A DNA stretch of 64,000 nt from JAEUIE01 sp046350055 (GTDB lineage Bacteria > Planctomycetota > Planctomycetia > Gemmatales > HRBIN36), in contig JAXMBC010000001.1 in NCBI GenBank assembly GCA_046350055.1, forward strand, positions 5,270,001 to 5,334,000. The letters are read 5' to 3'. The notes beneath the pieces were generated by a model. The model did not search any database. It worked only from the letters and a program-made list of their open reading frames with translations, and was not told the origin of the DNA. The translations under genes were made by a program, and so were the position numbers. How positions within the stretch are numbered: the first letter of the stretch is position 1; every line of letters begins with the position of its first letter. Below are positions 8,804 to 17,213 of the stretch, one piece after another.

Positions 8804-10264
8804 TCACAGTAATATCCCCTTCACCGCCGCGTGTTCCTCTACACCAGTCAGGCGGATGTCAAGGCCCTGGAACTTGTAGCTCAACCGTTTGTGGTCGATG
8901 CCCAGACAGTGCAGGATGGTCGCGTTCAGATCGTGAATGTGCACCGGGTCTTTGGTGATGTTGTAACTGAAGTCATCCGTCTCACCATAAGTGATGCCTG
9001 GCTTGATGCCGCCGCCAGCCATCCACATCGTAAAGCAGCGGGGGTGATGGTCGCGGCCGTAGTTGTCCCTGGTCAGGCCGCCCTGGCAGTAGATCGTCCG
9101 GCCAAACTCGCCGCCCCAGATCACCAGCGTGTCGTCGAGCAAGCCACGCTGCTTCAGATCGGTGATGAGGGCGTAGCAAGCCTGATCGACATCCTTGCAC
9201 TGGTTGGGGAGGTCGCCGGCAATGTTAAAGTGCTGGTCCCAGCCACGGTGGAAGATCTGGATGAAGCGGACGTTGCGCTCGATCATCCGCCGGGCCAGCA
9301 GGCAACTGGCGGCGAAGGTGCCTGGCTTATGCACATCGGGGCCGTACATATCGAGGATGTGTTTGGGTTCCTTGGTGAGGTCAGTCAACTCAGGCACGCT
9401 GGTCTGCATGCGGAACGCCATCTCGTACTGGGCGATGCGGGTCTGCGTTTCCGGGTCGGTCATCTGTTCGTAGTGCTGCTGGTTCAGCTTGGCTATTGCA
9501 TCGAGCGTCTTCCGCCGCGTGGCTGCATCCACCCCCGGTGGGTTGGAAAGGAACAGCACCGGATCGCCCTTCGACCGCAGCGCCACGCCCTGATGCTTGC
9601 TCGGCAGGAACCCCGAACCCCACAGCCGATTGTAGATGGCCTGGGCTTCCTTACGGCCGGTCCACGAAGCGGTCATGACGACGAACTCAGGCAGGTTCTC
9701 GTTCATCGTCCCCAGGCCGTAGCTGAGCCACGCCCCGAGGCTGGGTCGCCCGGGGATCTGGTTGCCGGTGCAAATGTAGGTGACGGCGGGATCGTGGTTG
9801 ATGGCTTCGGTCCAGCACGATTTGATGAGGGCGATGTCGTCCACGATCTTGGCGGTGTGCGGAATCAGTTCGCTCGCCCAGGTGCCGTTCTTGCCATGCT
9901 GGCTGAACTTGTACTTCGACGGGGCGATAGGGAACCGTGACTGACCGCTGGTCATGGTGGTGAGTCGCTGGCCCTTGCGGATCGATTCGGGCAGGTCCTT
10001 GTCGAAGAACTCAGACATTTTGGGTTTGTAGTCCCACATGTCCATCTGCGAGGGGCCTTCGTTCATGAAGAGATAGATGGCCCGCTTGGCCTTGGGAGCG
10101 AAGTGTGGCAAGCCGGGGATGCCTCCCTTGGCCTGGATCTTGTCGCCTGCCTGCATGTTGGCCGGGAGCATGCCGGAGAGGGCGACGGTGCCGAGGCCCA
10201 GCGCCCCCTTGGCGAAGAGCTGGCGACGGGTAAGGAGGTTGAGCGATTCGTGGAGGGGGTTCAT
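8804..10264 (-). CDS. DUF1501 domain protein with twin-arginine signal
   Basis: A 486-residue protein of the DUF1501 family (alkaline-phosphatase-like fold), greatly expanded in planctomycetes. The N-terminus (NLLTRRQLFAKGALGLGTVALSGML) has the twin-arginine motif and hydrophobic stretch of a Tat signal, so it is probably exported folded. Motifs are AIYLFMNEGPSQMDMWDYKP, the conserved SCWTEAINHDPA, and LVIWGGEFGRT with DHHPRCFTMWMAGGG, likely metal ligands. It lies downstream of the DUF1549/DUF1553 gene with 96 bp between, a pairing repeated many times in planctomycete genomes and presumed to act with the cytochrome-type partner. Substrate unknown. Confidence 0.93.
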   Translation of the reverse strand: MNPLHESLNLLTRRQLFAKGALGLGTVALSGMLPANMQAGDKIQAKGGIPGLPHFAPKAKRAIYLFMNEGPSQMDMWDYKPKMSEFFDKDLPESIRKGQRLTTMTSGQSRFPIAPSKYKFSQHGKNGTWASELIPHTAKIVDDIALIKSCWTEAINHDPAVTYICTGNQIPGRPSLGAWLSYGLGTMNENLPEFVVMTASWTGRKEAQAIYNRLWGSGFLPSKHQGVALRSKGDPVLFLSNPPGVDAATRRKTLDAIAKLNQQHYEQMTDPETQTRIAQYEMAFRMQTSVPELTDLTKEPKHILDMYGPDVHKPGTFAASCLLARRMIERNVRFIQIFHRGWDQHFNIAGDLPNQCKDVDQACYALITDLKQRGLLDDTLVIWGGEFGRTIYCQGGLTRDNYGRDHHPRCFTMWMAGGGIKPGITYGETDDFSYNITKDPVHIHDLNATILHCLGIDHKRLSYKFQGLDIRLTGVEEHAAVKGILL

Positions 10265-10273
10265 TTTTTGAAG

Positions 10274-10301
10274 TCCTGAGTGCTGAGTGCTGAGTCCTGA
10301 G
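10274..10301 (+). repeat. Heptad repeat array A2 (TSCTGAG x4)
   Basis: Four consecutive, perfectly phased heptamers, TCCTGAG, TGCTGAG, TGCTGAG and TCCTGAG, lie directly upstream of the DUF1501 start codon. This is the cleanest example of the repeat family in the window. Confidence 0.85.
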
Positions 10302-10329
10302 AATGACGATCAACTCACTCAGTTCATGT

Positions 10330-10364
10330 TTCTGGCTTCTGGTACCTGGATTCTGGATTCTTAC
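10330..10364 (+). repeat. Heptad repeat array B1 (TTCTGGN x5)
   Basis: Five phased 7-bp units of TTCTGGN type (the third degraded to ACCTGGA, the fifth to TTCTTAC) end exactly over the TAA stop codon of the DUF1549/DUF1553 gene on the minus strand. With array A2, it occupies most of the 96 bp between these two co-directional genes. Confidence 0.8.
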
Positions 10365-13300
10365 TTCGTCACCGCTTCGTCGAGATTGAAGACGATGTTG
10401 GCGATCATAGTGAGGGCGGCAAGTTCTGGTTTATTGAGTTTGTCGTTGGGCTTACTTTCGCCGACGGCGAGGAGTTTGTCGGTCTCGGCGGGACGCGTGG
10501 TGAAGTGCTTCAGTTGATCGTCGTAGACGGAACGGAGCGTGGCCAGTTCGGTGGCCTCGGATTCGCGAGCGAGGATGGATTGGAAGACGAAGCGGAGGCA
10601 GTCGTCAGTGGGGTTGGAGGGGGTCGCGCGGTCCCGCCCCCGGCTTGAAGAGCCGGGGGCTAAATGGGCATCACGCATCGCCCGCTCGGCGAGGACTCGT
10701 GCGCATTCCACATACTGTGTCTCGTTCAGCATCAGCAGCGCCTGCAAGGGCGTGTTAGTGCGTTCGCGGCGGACGGTGCATGATTCCCGTGACGGCGCAT
10801 CCATCGCTGACATCTGCGGTGGCGGGGCGGTGCGCTTCCAGAACGTATAAAGGCTGCGTCGATGCACCTTCTCATGCCCCGTATCGGCTTTGAAGTTGGC
10901 AGTGTTGCTCGACACATACCCCACCGCTTCCCACAACCCGCTCGGCTGAGGCGGCTTCACGCTCGGCCCACCCAGTTGTTCAACCAGCAAACCGCTGACG
11001 TACAGCGCCTGATCGCGCAACACCTCAGCATCAAGGCGATGCCGCGGGCCACGCGAGTAGTAGCGGTTGCCGGGGTCCTTGGCGTATCGATCAGTCGTCA
11101 CCTTCGCTGACTGCTGGTAAGTGTTTGACATGACCATCAGCTTCATCAGCCGCTTCACATCCCAACCCGAGTCGCGGAATTCGACCGCCAGCCAGTCGAG
11201 CAGTTCCTGATGCGTCGGCGGCTCGCCCTGCAGCCCCAAGTCTTCCGTCGTTTTGACGAGACCAGTGCCGAAGACCTGTTGCCAGAAGCGGTTGACCGCC
11301 ACGCGGGCCGTCATCGGATGTTGTGCATCGAGCAGCCAGCGGGCGAGACCGAGGCGATCCTTGCGGGCATCGCTCTTCATCGCGGGGAACATGCTGGGCG
11401 TAGCCCGTTCTACCTTGTCGCCCCGCTGATCATACTCACCCCGCTTCAGGATGAATGCTTCGCGAGGCTTGTCCCGTTCCTTGAACACCATGGTAGCGGG
11501 GATGGACGCATCGAAGGCTTCGCGTGCCTTGGTCAACTTCTCCACTTCCTGGCGCATCGGCGTGAAGCGTTCCTTCGTAGGAGCATAGACATACTCGAGG
11601 AAGTAATCACGCAGCTCTGCCTTGTGGGCCTCGGTGCGTTTATCAGCAGCGATCTTGATCAGCTTCTGCACCGGGGCAGGCAACTTGGCTCCGCCGAGCG
11701 ATTGCTCATACGTCAGCCAGGCACTCAGCGAGTCGAAATGTTGTGGGCCTTGCGGTGTTTTGGTGGTGATGCCGGCCTTGTCCCAGGTGACGGTGCCATC
11801 GAACTGGGTGAAGGCCCAGCCGGAGATAACATCGCCGGGCTTCAGGCCCACTTTGGCGATGGGAACGTTGAGCCGCACCCAACGGCCTGCTTCAGGCAGG
11901 GAGCCGAGGTGTTGGCGGGAGCCGGTCTTGTCGGTGCCCCAGTCGATCTTGTTCTCGCCCCAGTAGGCCCGGTGTTTCCAGTCGCCGGTGTTCCACTGGA
12001 GCATGATCTCCTTGGGCGGGTTCTTTGGGTCAAGATAGACGTAGGCGAAGATGCTATCCCCCTGCCCTACGACCAAACCGTTCTTGGCACCTTCGATGAG
12101 GTGCTGGCTCAACCCCGTGGCAGTGCGGGTGTGGGCGAGCTTGCCGGCGTAGACGGGGGCAGCCGGGCTGCTGACGAACTGCCAGTCGCTCCTCGTCTTA
12201 GCCTCGGGAAGCTCATCGTCGATCCATACGTAGTCGCTTCGTGCTGGTGAGCGGGGGGCGTTAGCCCCCTGAGTCTTCGCTGGTTCGACATAGTTGATCT
12301 TCGCCAGTTCAGCCTTGATCTTGCCTTTCGCCTCGTCGATCTGCTTCCGCATCGTCTCCAGTTTCGCCAATTGCTCCGGCGAGCCGACCTTCGTCACCGG
12401 GGCATGCCGGGCGGCGTTGCCATCGAGCGGCGAGCCATCAATACTGTTGAAAAAGACGAAGAGCTGGTAGTACTCCTTCGTCGAAAGCGGATCGTACTTA
12501 TGATCGTGACAGCGGGCGCAGCCGACGGTGAGACCAAGGAACACGGTGCCGAAGGTATCCACCTGATCGACGACGTTCCGGACGTAGACTTCCTCCTCAA
12601 TCGAGCCGCCTTCGCTGGTAGTGACATGGCAACGGTTGTAGCCCGTGGCAATGAGTTGGTCCAGAGTCGGCTTCTCCAGCAAGTCGCCCGCGAGTTGTTC
12701 GGTGATGAACTGATCGTAGGGCTGGTTGCGGAGGAAGCTCTTGATCACCCATTCACGGTACGGCCAGATTTCGCGGAAGTTATCGAGGTGCAGGCCGTGC
12801 GTATCGCCATAGCGGGCGACATCAAGCCACTGGCGGGCCTGGTGCTCGGCGTAGCGCTGAGTGGTGAGCAGCTTGTCCACCACCTTCTCGTATGCCTGGG
12901 GCGATTGATCCGCCAGGAAGGCCTGCTGCTCGGCAATGGTGGGAGGCAGCCCGGTGAGGTCGAGGTACACTCTCCGGAGCAGTTGTGACTTCGTGGCCGG
13001 GGGCGAGGTGGTCAGCCCCTGTTCGGTGAGCTTCTGGAGGATAGAGGCATCGATGGGATTGCGCACCCAGTCTTTCTGCTTGACCGTTGGTACCACAGCA
13101 CGTACCGGTGGCACGAACGCCCAGTGGTTCGACCACGGGGCCCCCTGCTTGATCCACTCTTCGAGCAGTTTCTTCTGCTCGGGCTTGAGCGGCTTGTTGT
13201 GCTTGGCCGGCGGCATCACCTTGCTGCGCTCGGTGCTGTGAATCCGCTCCAGCAAAGCCGACTGCTCCGGCTGGTTGGCTTTCACCACATACTGGTCGTC

Positions 13301-13525
13301 CGCGAGCTTGGCGAAGAGACCGTCTTTGGTGTCGAGGCGCAGATCAGCCTTGCGGCTCGCTTCATCGGGACCGTGGCAGGCAAAGCAGTGATCGGAGAGG
13401 ATCGGCTTGATCTGGCGATTGAAGTCGATCTTCGTCACGCTATGCTTGTCGTCGCCACGCAGTGGAATGGCAATCATCGTCAAGAGAACTATCATCCCGG
13501 CGAAGGCAACACAACGAACCAGCAT
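10361..13525 (-). CDS. Planctomycete cytochrome / DUF1549 / DUF1553 protein
   Basis: About 1054 residues from the ATG at 13525 (MLVRCVAFAGMIVLLT, a signal peptide); an ATG 51 nt upstream is possible but adds no signal. Near residue 47 is the heme-type motif CFACHGPD of the PSCyt1 domain, followed by VMPPAKHNKPL. DUF1549 follows (NPIDASILQKL to YDQFITEQLAGDLL, and a second CARCHDHKYDP), a middle beta-rich region, and DUF1553 at the C-terminus (ARWLLDAQHPMTARVAVNRFW; NTPLQALLMLNETQ). The family is exported and unstudied biochemically; the CxxCH motifs suggest bound c-type heme. Two GC-rich hairpins lie in frame inside the gene (10636-10660 and 12254-12269) and add residues absent from the second copy at 50.2 kb. 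It is upstream of the DUF1501 gene. Confidence 0.93.
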   Translation of the reverse strand: MLVRCVAFAGMIVLLTMIAIPLRGDDKHSVTKIDFNRQIKPILSDHCFACHGPDEASRKADLRLDTKDGLFAKLADDQYVVKANQPEQSALLERIHSTERSKVMPPAKHNKPLKPEQKKLLEEWIKQGAPWSNHWAFVPPVRAVVPTVKQKDWVRNPIDASILQKLTEQGLTTSPPATKSQLLRRVYLDLTGLPPTIAEQQAFLADQSPQAYEKVVDKLLTTQRYAEHQARQWLDVARYGDTHGLHLDNFREIWPYREWVIKSFLRNQPYDQFITEQLAGDLLEKPTLDQLIATGYNRCHVTTSEGGSIEEEVYVRNVVDQVDTFGTVFLGLTVGCARCHDHKYDPLSTKEYYQLFVFFNSIDGSPLDGNAARHAPVTKVGSPEQLAKLETMRKQIDEAKGKIKAELAKINYVEPAKTQGANAPRSPARSDYVWIDDELPEAKTRSDWQFVSSPAAPVYAGKLAHTRTATGLSQHLIEGAKNGLVVGQGDSIFAYVYLDPKNPPKEIMLQWNTGDWKHRAYWGENKIDWGTDKTGSRQHLGSLPEAGRWVRLNVPIAKVGLKPGDVISGWAFTQFDGTVTWDKAGITTKTPQGPQHFDSLSAWLTYEQSLGGAKLPAPVQKLIKIAADKRTEAHKAELRDYFLEYVYAPTKERFTPMRQEVEKLTKAREAFDASIPATMVFKERDKPREAFILKRGEYDQRGDKVERATPSMFPAMKSDARKDRLGLARWLLDAQHPMTARVAVNRFWQQVFGTGLVKTTEDLGLQGEPPTHQELLDWLAVEFRDSGWDVKRLMKLMVMSNTYQQSAKVTTDRYAKDPGNRYYSRGPRHRLDAEVLRDQALYVSGLLVEQLGGPSVKPPQPSGLWEAVGYVSSNTANFKADTGHEKVHRRSLYTFWKRTAPPPQMSAMDAPSRESCTVRRERTNTPLQALLMLNETQYVECARVLAERAMRDAHLAPGSSSRGRDRATPSNPTDDCLRFVFQSILARESEATELATLRSVYDDQLKHFTTRPAETDKLLAVGESKPNDKLNKPELAALTMIANIVFNLDEAVTK
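10636..10660. repeat. Palindromic element inside CDS (GCCCCCGGCT arms)
   Basis: Ten-base arms GCCCCCGGCT and AGCCGGGGGC flank a 5-nt loop. The hairpin lies inside the DUF1549/DUF1553 gene and encodes part of a Ser/Arg/Gly-rich stretch (PGSSSRGRDRA) that has no counterpart in the paralogue at 50.2 kb, whose sequence runs straight from the equivalent of the residues before it to those after it. Confidence 0.65.
12254..12269. repeat. TAAC-loop hairpin inside CDS
   Basis: Arms GGGGGC and GCCCCC flank GTTA (TAAC on the coding strand). It sits in the same DUF1549/DUF1553 gene and contributes residues GANAPRSPA. Its loop matches the hairpins at 24609-24622 and 24687-24700 although the stems differ. 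Confidence 0.6.
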
Positions 13526-13621
13526 GGAATACACTCGGAGAGAAACAGGCGGGAACACCGGCAGACTGTCTAGCATACCCGCTACAATGATCGATGTCGA
13601 GCGTCTTTCCGGAGTGCCTTC

Positions 13622-14164
13622 ATGCCCCAGCTCATCGTATTTGCCGGGTTGCCTGGCTCCGGTAAGACAACCCTGGCCAAATTGCTGGCTCCCCGTCTGA
13701 ATGCTGTTCTGCTGAACAAGGATGAAGTGCGTGCAGCCTTATTCGCCCCTGAGGATGTCGAGTATTCGGATCAGCAGAACGACTTCTGCATGGACGTGAT
13801 CTATCAGCTGGCAAAGTACCATTTCCAGCAGCGTCCCGAACGGCCGGTGATTATTGATGGACGAACGTTCTCCCGGAAGCGACAAGTCGATGACCTTTGC
13901 TCTGCGATGGCGTCGTCCCCACACCAGTTATGTCTGATCTTGTGCACATGTTCTCTGGACACTGCAAAGGCACGAATAGAGAAAGATGTTGTCCAACATG
14001 TGGCTCGGGATCGAGACGTTTCAATGCTTGTTCGCGTGAAAAGTCAATTTGAGGAGATCGCCATTCCTCATCTCACGATTAACACTGAAACTGTTGAACT
14101 TGATGCTCTACTATCTACTATCAACGAATTTCTAATGCGTAAACGACAAGAGCCAGTCTTCTGA
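13622..14164 (+). CDS. P-loop kinase-like ATPase (AAA_33 / zeta-toxin type)
   Basis: A 180-residue cytoplasmic protein that opens with MPQLIVFAGLPGSGKTTLAK, a Walker A motif at residues 9-17. RAALFAPEDVEYSD follows and VIIDGRTFSRKRQVDDL resembles the Walker B and lid region of small nucleotide or sugar kinases of the AAA_33 family. The phosphorylated substrate cannot be told from sequence. There is no antitoxin-like neighbour, so a free-standing toxin is unlikely. It is a single-gene unit, divergent from the DUF1549 gene and convergent with the PEP-CTERM gene, with the stop codon in the loop of the shared terminator. Confidence 0.82.
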   Translation: MPQLIVFAGLPGSGKTTLAKLLAPRLNAVLLNKDEVRAALFAPEDVEYSDQQNDFCMDVIYQLAKYHFQQRPERPVIIDGRTFSRKRQVDDLCSAMASSPHQLCLILCTCSLDTAKARIEKDVVQHVARDRDVSMLVRVKSQFEEIAIPHLTINTETVELDALLSTINEFLMRKRQEPVF

Positions 14165-14171
14165 CTGGCTC
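14150..14171. terminator. Bidirectional hairpin terminator
   Basis: A perfect 9-bp stem, GAGCCAGTC with GACTGGCTC, closes a TTCT loop between two converging genes. There is no long U tract on either side. The stop codon of the P-loop kinase lies within the structure. Confidence 0.6.
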
Positions 14172-14196
14172 CTGTGACATGGCAATGAAGCTCAGC

Positions 14197-14898
14197 TTAG
14201 ATCTTGACGTTTGACAGCTTAGCTAACTTGCGACGACGATACCAGACACCAGCAGCACAGCCTACGCCAGTGATGCCGAGCAGAGCAACGCTTGCGGGTT
14301 CTGGAACAGTTGAGAAATTCGAAGCACCACGAAGGAAAATGCTGTCAACATCATATTCACCAGTAAAGCTGGTGAAATCCAATCGGGCATTCACAGTATT
14401 TCCCGGGAAGATGATTGTCGAAGATGTCGTGTCGGCAATTCCTCGCCAAGTATCATTAACAGCAGCAGACAGGTTAGTTGTGGCTACTGCGACAAATCCA
14501 GAACCAGAGTCAAGAAAAAGGGTCGCGGTTCCAGTTACGCCCACCTGAGTGCGAACATCAAACCCATAGTTACTGATTTCCCAACCTGCTGGACCTGCTG
14601 GAACTGTTACAGAGAATGTAAAGCTAGAGCTTGGAGCAGGTGAACCTGTAAAGCTCAAAGCTTCATTAGGGGAACCACCGCCAACATTTATATCTGTGCC
14701 AGGGCTGATTGCAGTGCCAGATGGCGTGTTGGCAAAATTGCTGGCAACTAATGCTAAGGGACCAGCTACAGTAGCTGAACGACCAACATCAGCACCAGCA
14801 TCGCCATTCATGAAATAGGTAACTGTAGTGTTCTGAGCAAACGCTGCAGAGAAGCAAGTGATAGCCAGTACGGACGCGATGAACATTCGACGAAGCAT
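14197..14898 (-). CDS. PEP-CTERM sorting-domain protein
   Basis: A 233-residue exported protein. MLRRMFIASVLAITCFSAAFAQ is a clear signal peptide, and the ATG has GGAGG eight bases upstream. The middle is a Ser/Thr/Gly-rich beta domain. The C-terminus has the full PEP-CTERM signal: VPEPASVALLGI, a hydrophobic helix and YRRRK. Such proteins are recognised by an exosortase and delivered to the envelope or exopolysaccharide matrix. No exosortase gene is in the window, but a Wza-like export lipoprotein lies 1 kb away. Locally AT-richer than its neighbours, especially upstream. Confidence 0.92.
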   Translation of the reverse strand: MLRRMFIASVLAITCFSAAFAQNTTVTYFMNGDAGADVGRSATVAGPLALVASNFANTPSGTAISPGTDINVGGGSPNEALSFTGSPAPSSSFTFSVTVPAGPAGWEISNYGFDVRTQVGVTGTATLFLDSGSGFVAVATTNLSAAVNDTWRGIADTTSSTIIFPGNTVNARLDFTSFTGEYDVDSIFLRGASNFSTVPEPASVALLGITGVGCAAGVWYRRRKLAKLSNVKI

Positions 14899-14922
14899 GA
14901 TATCCTCCAGTGATCCAATTAA

Positions 14923-14951
14923 ATTACAATAAGACTAACCTATTGCAACAA
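14923..14951 (-). promoter_or_regulatory. Candidate promoter of the PEP-CTERM gene
   Basis: In an AT-rich leader upstream of the ATG at 14898, the minus strand reads TTGTTG (14946-14951), 17 bp, then TGTAAT (14923-14928), five of six bases of the sigma-70 -10 box. The start codon lies about 25 bp downstream of the -10 box. By-eye assignment only. Confidence 0.35.
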
Positions 14952-15012
14952 TAAAAACAGGAATAATTAAAGTTAGTTATCCTTACTATCTTAAGTTCAA
15001 AAGCGACTACTA

Positions 15013-15027
15013 CAGCCAAATTGGCTG
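15013..15027. terminator. Short hairpin after small secreted gene
   Basis: An inverted repeat CAGCC-AAATT-GGCTG, extendable to 7-bp arms, lies 29 bp downstream of the stop of the minus-strand gene ending at 15056. It is a plausible weak terminator separating that gene from the PEP-CTERM gene. Confidence 0.4.
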
Positions 15028-15055
15028 AAGAAATCAGATCATCAAGTAGAATCTG

Positions 15056-15403
15056 CTACTTCTTAACCGGCGGCATTGGCGTGACCTGTTCAGGTGCAGG
15101 CACAATTACTCTTGATGGCGCTGGCTTGGTTTCAGGCTTTTCATACAGAATTATCGCGCTCGACATGCACGACTTTCCAATCTCCGCAGGCTGTGCAGCT
15201 TGTCCGGTGCAAGCAGCACCCCAGGGAGTCCAGCGGGTTGCATGATAGCCGAAGCAACTATTGACTGCCAGAACACCATTCGGCTGCGGGGCTTTCGGCG
15301 AGTGAAACGGCTTGTGCCCCGGCGGATACTTATCGACGTCAGTGCAGTAAGCCGTTTGTAGAACGCCAGTCAACAACATCAGACTGAACATCATCCGTGA
15401 CAT
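15056..15403 (-). CDS. Small secreted Cys-containing protein, planctomycete type
   Basis: A 115-residue exported protein with signal MSRMMFSLMLLTGVLQTAYC. The core NSCFGYHATRWTPWGAACTG matches a motif often seen in planctomycete surface proteins (Cys, Gly-Tyr, Thr-x-Trp, Pro-Trp, Cys), suggesting two structural cysteines in a small fold. The C-terminus is Pro/Lys-rich. It lies next to another small secreted gene and the polysaccharide export lipoprotein, all on the minus strand. Function unknown. Confidence 0.72.
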   Translation of the reverse strand: MSRMMFSLMLLTGVLQTAYCTDVDKYPPGHKPFHSPKAPQPNGVLAVNSCFGYHATRWTPWGAACTGQAAQPAEIGKSCMSSAIILYEKPETKPAPSRVIVPAPEQVTPMPPVKK

Positions 15404-15448
15404 GGCTAACTCCTCCTGGACTGGCCTGACGTGCCCTTGGCTTTGCGG

Positions 15449-15820
15449 TTAGTTTCTGCGTGGTGCTGGAGAACTACCGGAGGTACGATTGCTGCCCCCA
15501 CCTCCCCCGGCATTCAGCCGGGGATAGTAGTGACCATAATTCATGAAGCCTGCAGCATGACCGGTGCTGCCTACACTGTTGGGATCTGATTGCGTGCTGC
15601 TTTGAGTCAGGCTGTTGTATTCCTGCTGAATGTTAGCCAGTGCATTCTGATTAAATACATTCGGCTTCACAATGCCGTAGTAGTTGACAGCTGGATTGCC
15701 ACCGCGTGTCAGGTTCAAGTAGTTAAACGAGGAGGATGGCTGGCTAGGCACCTGGGCAGTAACGATGGCAGGCATGTTCAGCATGCCTGCGAAACACAGC
15801 AGTGTGGCTATTCTCTTCAT
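15449..15820 (-). CDS. Small secreted protein, function unknown
   Basis: A 123-residue protein with signal peptide MKRIATLLCFAGMLNMPAIVTA and GGGG before the start codon as ribosome site. The mature part is Asn/Gln/Ser-rich (FNYLNLTRGGNPAVNYYGIV; NIQQEYNSLTQ) and ends in a Gly5 run and a basic tail. HAAGFMNYGHYYP is a pattern seen in other planctomycete secreted proteins. No enzymatic motif. It is 45 bp upstream of the Cys-containing gene and likely co-transcribed with it. Confidence 0.72.
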   Translation of the reverse strand: MKRIATLLCFAGMLNMPAIVTAQVPSQPSSSFNYLNLTRGGNPAVNYYGIVKPNVFNQNALANIQQEYNSLTQSSTQSDPNSVGSTGHAAGFMNYGHYYPRLNAGGGGGSNRTSGSSPAPRRN

Positions 15821-15900
15821 GAATCATCCCCTTGCTTCAACACTGGATGCAGTGCGGGCTGCTTCCAGTGTAACCAGTGCGAATCAGCTGTGACAATCCA

Positions 15901-16938
15901 TTATTGATTGAATCCATTCTGATTCTGTCCCGCTAGCCCACGTCCCGTGGAGTTACCCAACAGCGTCACACCCAAGAGCCTCTCGATGGGGGACAGGAAG
16001 CGGGCCAGCATGGTATCGGTAGTTACCAGCGGTTCTGCCATCACGTAGAGGCGGTCCCCAGGAAGCATCTGGTAGTTCGTCGTGGTATTCGCACCCTGCG
16101 TAATGGCTTCCCAATTGACAGCCAGGGTCTGGTCGGTGCCATGTCCTGCCGGTGCGGGACGGGCCACCCAGATGCGGCGTTTGCTCGCTACTGCTGGCAG
16201 GCCGCCGATTTTACCAATGGCGTCGAGGACGGTTTCATTTCCTGTGGAGGGTATCGGATAGACCTGCTCTCCAAAGCCGCCACCATCGGTAATCACATAG
16301 TAAACCTGGCTGTTGTAAGAGAACACATCCACAGACACTTCGGGCTTGAGCAGGTATTTCGACAGGTGAGATTCGATCGCAGCCTTGGCTTCATCCAGGG
16401 TCATGCCTGCCACAAAGACCGAGCCATAGAGCCCCAGGCCTACCGTGCCATCCTTGCGAACCAGGTGGTCGCCCTTGATCTGTTGCATGCCTCGAAACTG
16501 AGCCAGTGTCACGTTGACCCGCGGATCTGCCAAGCCAACTACCGTTTTCAGATGTTTCTCAAGCACTACACGGGCTTCGTCAATCGTCATATCCACCACG
16601 GACACCTTGCCGTAAGCAGGCCCCAGGTTGACAGCACCATCCGGCTCGATGGGGAAGATGCCCTGCAACGGTTCGTTTGGCAATGCCTTTGGAGCATTAA
16701 TGGCCAGGGTATCGAGTGGATTCAGCTTGTACGGTGGGATTGGCACCACTCGAATCGCATCAATGAGCAGCACGTCCGGGGCTGCAATCGTATAAGGTGG
16801 ATGAGTCACCATCTGCAATTCGCGAGGCACATCAGGTACAAACGTGACGTTATCGCACGGAGTAGTCTGACATCCCATGATCCACATGGTAGTCAGCACG
16901 AACAGTAACCCGGTGCGTAAATGGGTCCGCACGTTCAT
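15901..16938 (-). CDS. Polysaccharide biosynthesis/export lipoprotein (Wza-like)
   Basis: A 345-residue outer-membrane lipoprotein: the signal ends WIMGC, with Cys23 as the lipidation site. It has two poly_export-type segments (YKLNPLDTLAINAPKALP with GAVNLGPAYGKVSVVDMTIDEARVVLEKHL; and RKDGTVGLGLYGSVFVAGMTLDEAKAAIESHL) and an SLBB-like region around VYYVITDGGGFGEQVYPIP. The C-terminus has YQMLPGDRLYVMAEP. Members form the outer-membrane channel for exopolysaccharide. No tyrosine kinase or polymerase genes are adjacent, so it is an orphan or one of several copies. Confidence 0.88.
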   Translation of the reverse strand: MNVRTHLRTGLLFVLTTMWIMGCQTTPCDNVTFVPDVPRELQMVTHPPYTIAAPDVLLIDAIRVVPIPPYKLNPLDTLAINAPKALPNEPLQGIFPIEPDGAVNLGPAYGKVSVVDMTIDEARVVLEKHLKTVVGLADPRVNVTLAQFRGMQQIKGDHLVRKDGTVGLGLYGSVFVAGMTLDEAKAAIESHLSKYLLKPEVSVDVFSYNSQVYYVITDGGGFGEQVYPIPSTGNETVLDAIGKIGGLPAVASKRRIWVARPAPAGHGTDQTLAVNWEAITQGANTTTNYQMLPGDRLYVMAEPLVTTDTMLARFLSPIERLLGVTLLGNSTGRGLAGQNQNGFNQ

Positions 16939-17213
16939 TGCAACTCCCCGTTAGCATGCCAGACAAGGCGCTCGCTGGCACAGCGAACGATGATACAACC
17001 CTCTGCTAAGATCGGACGGTAAGACCGGAAGCTTTGACATTTCTGGCAGAACAGGTGAATCAGGCAAGCTTCGCCCTGTTTAGCAAGATGGCAAAGTTAG
17101 CGCAGCTTCACTCCACTGGGAATCCTGCAAATAGCTGGCAAACTGCTTCTATTCGCCTTTCCAAGTCTTGCGAACATGGCTATGGTTCGCGCGCGAGGGG
17201 GATATCGCGCGTC
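16939..17213. other. Divergent intergenic region
   Basis: The 275 bp between the export lipoprotein (minus) and the coiled-coil protein (plus) should hold promoters for both. The frame of the downstream gene is open from a TTG at 17034, but that stretch is not protein-like, so it is left non-coding here. No clear promoter, repeat or RNA was recognised. Confidence 0.4.

Noticed and set aside
8831..9940. Long open frame of 369 codons on the plus strand opposite the DUF1501 gene
   Set aside because: It is an antisense shadow of a gene whose protein motifs are unmistakable; the translation has no recognisable domain and such frames are common in GC-rich DNA.
10264..10364. CRISPR-like array
   Set aside because: Repeats are contiguous 7-bp units with no spacers and variable bases; this is a tandem repeat, not CRISPR.
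11210..12250. Open frame of 346 codons on the plus strand opposite the DUF1549/DUF1553 gene
   Set aside because: Antisense to a well-conserved family; it reads as low-information Arg/Gly/Leu sequence without a ribosome site.
13622..14164. Zeta-type toxin
   Set aside because: The P-loop and general plan fit, but there is no epsilon-like antitoxin next to it and the gene stands alone; a small-molecule kinase is at least as likely.
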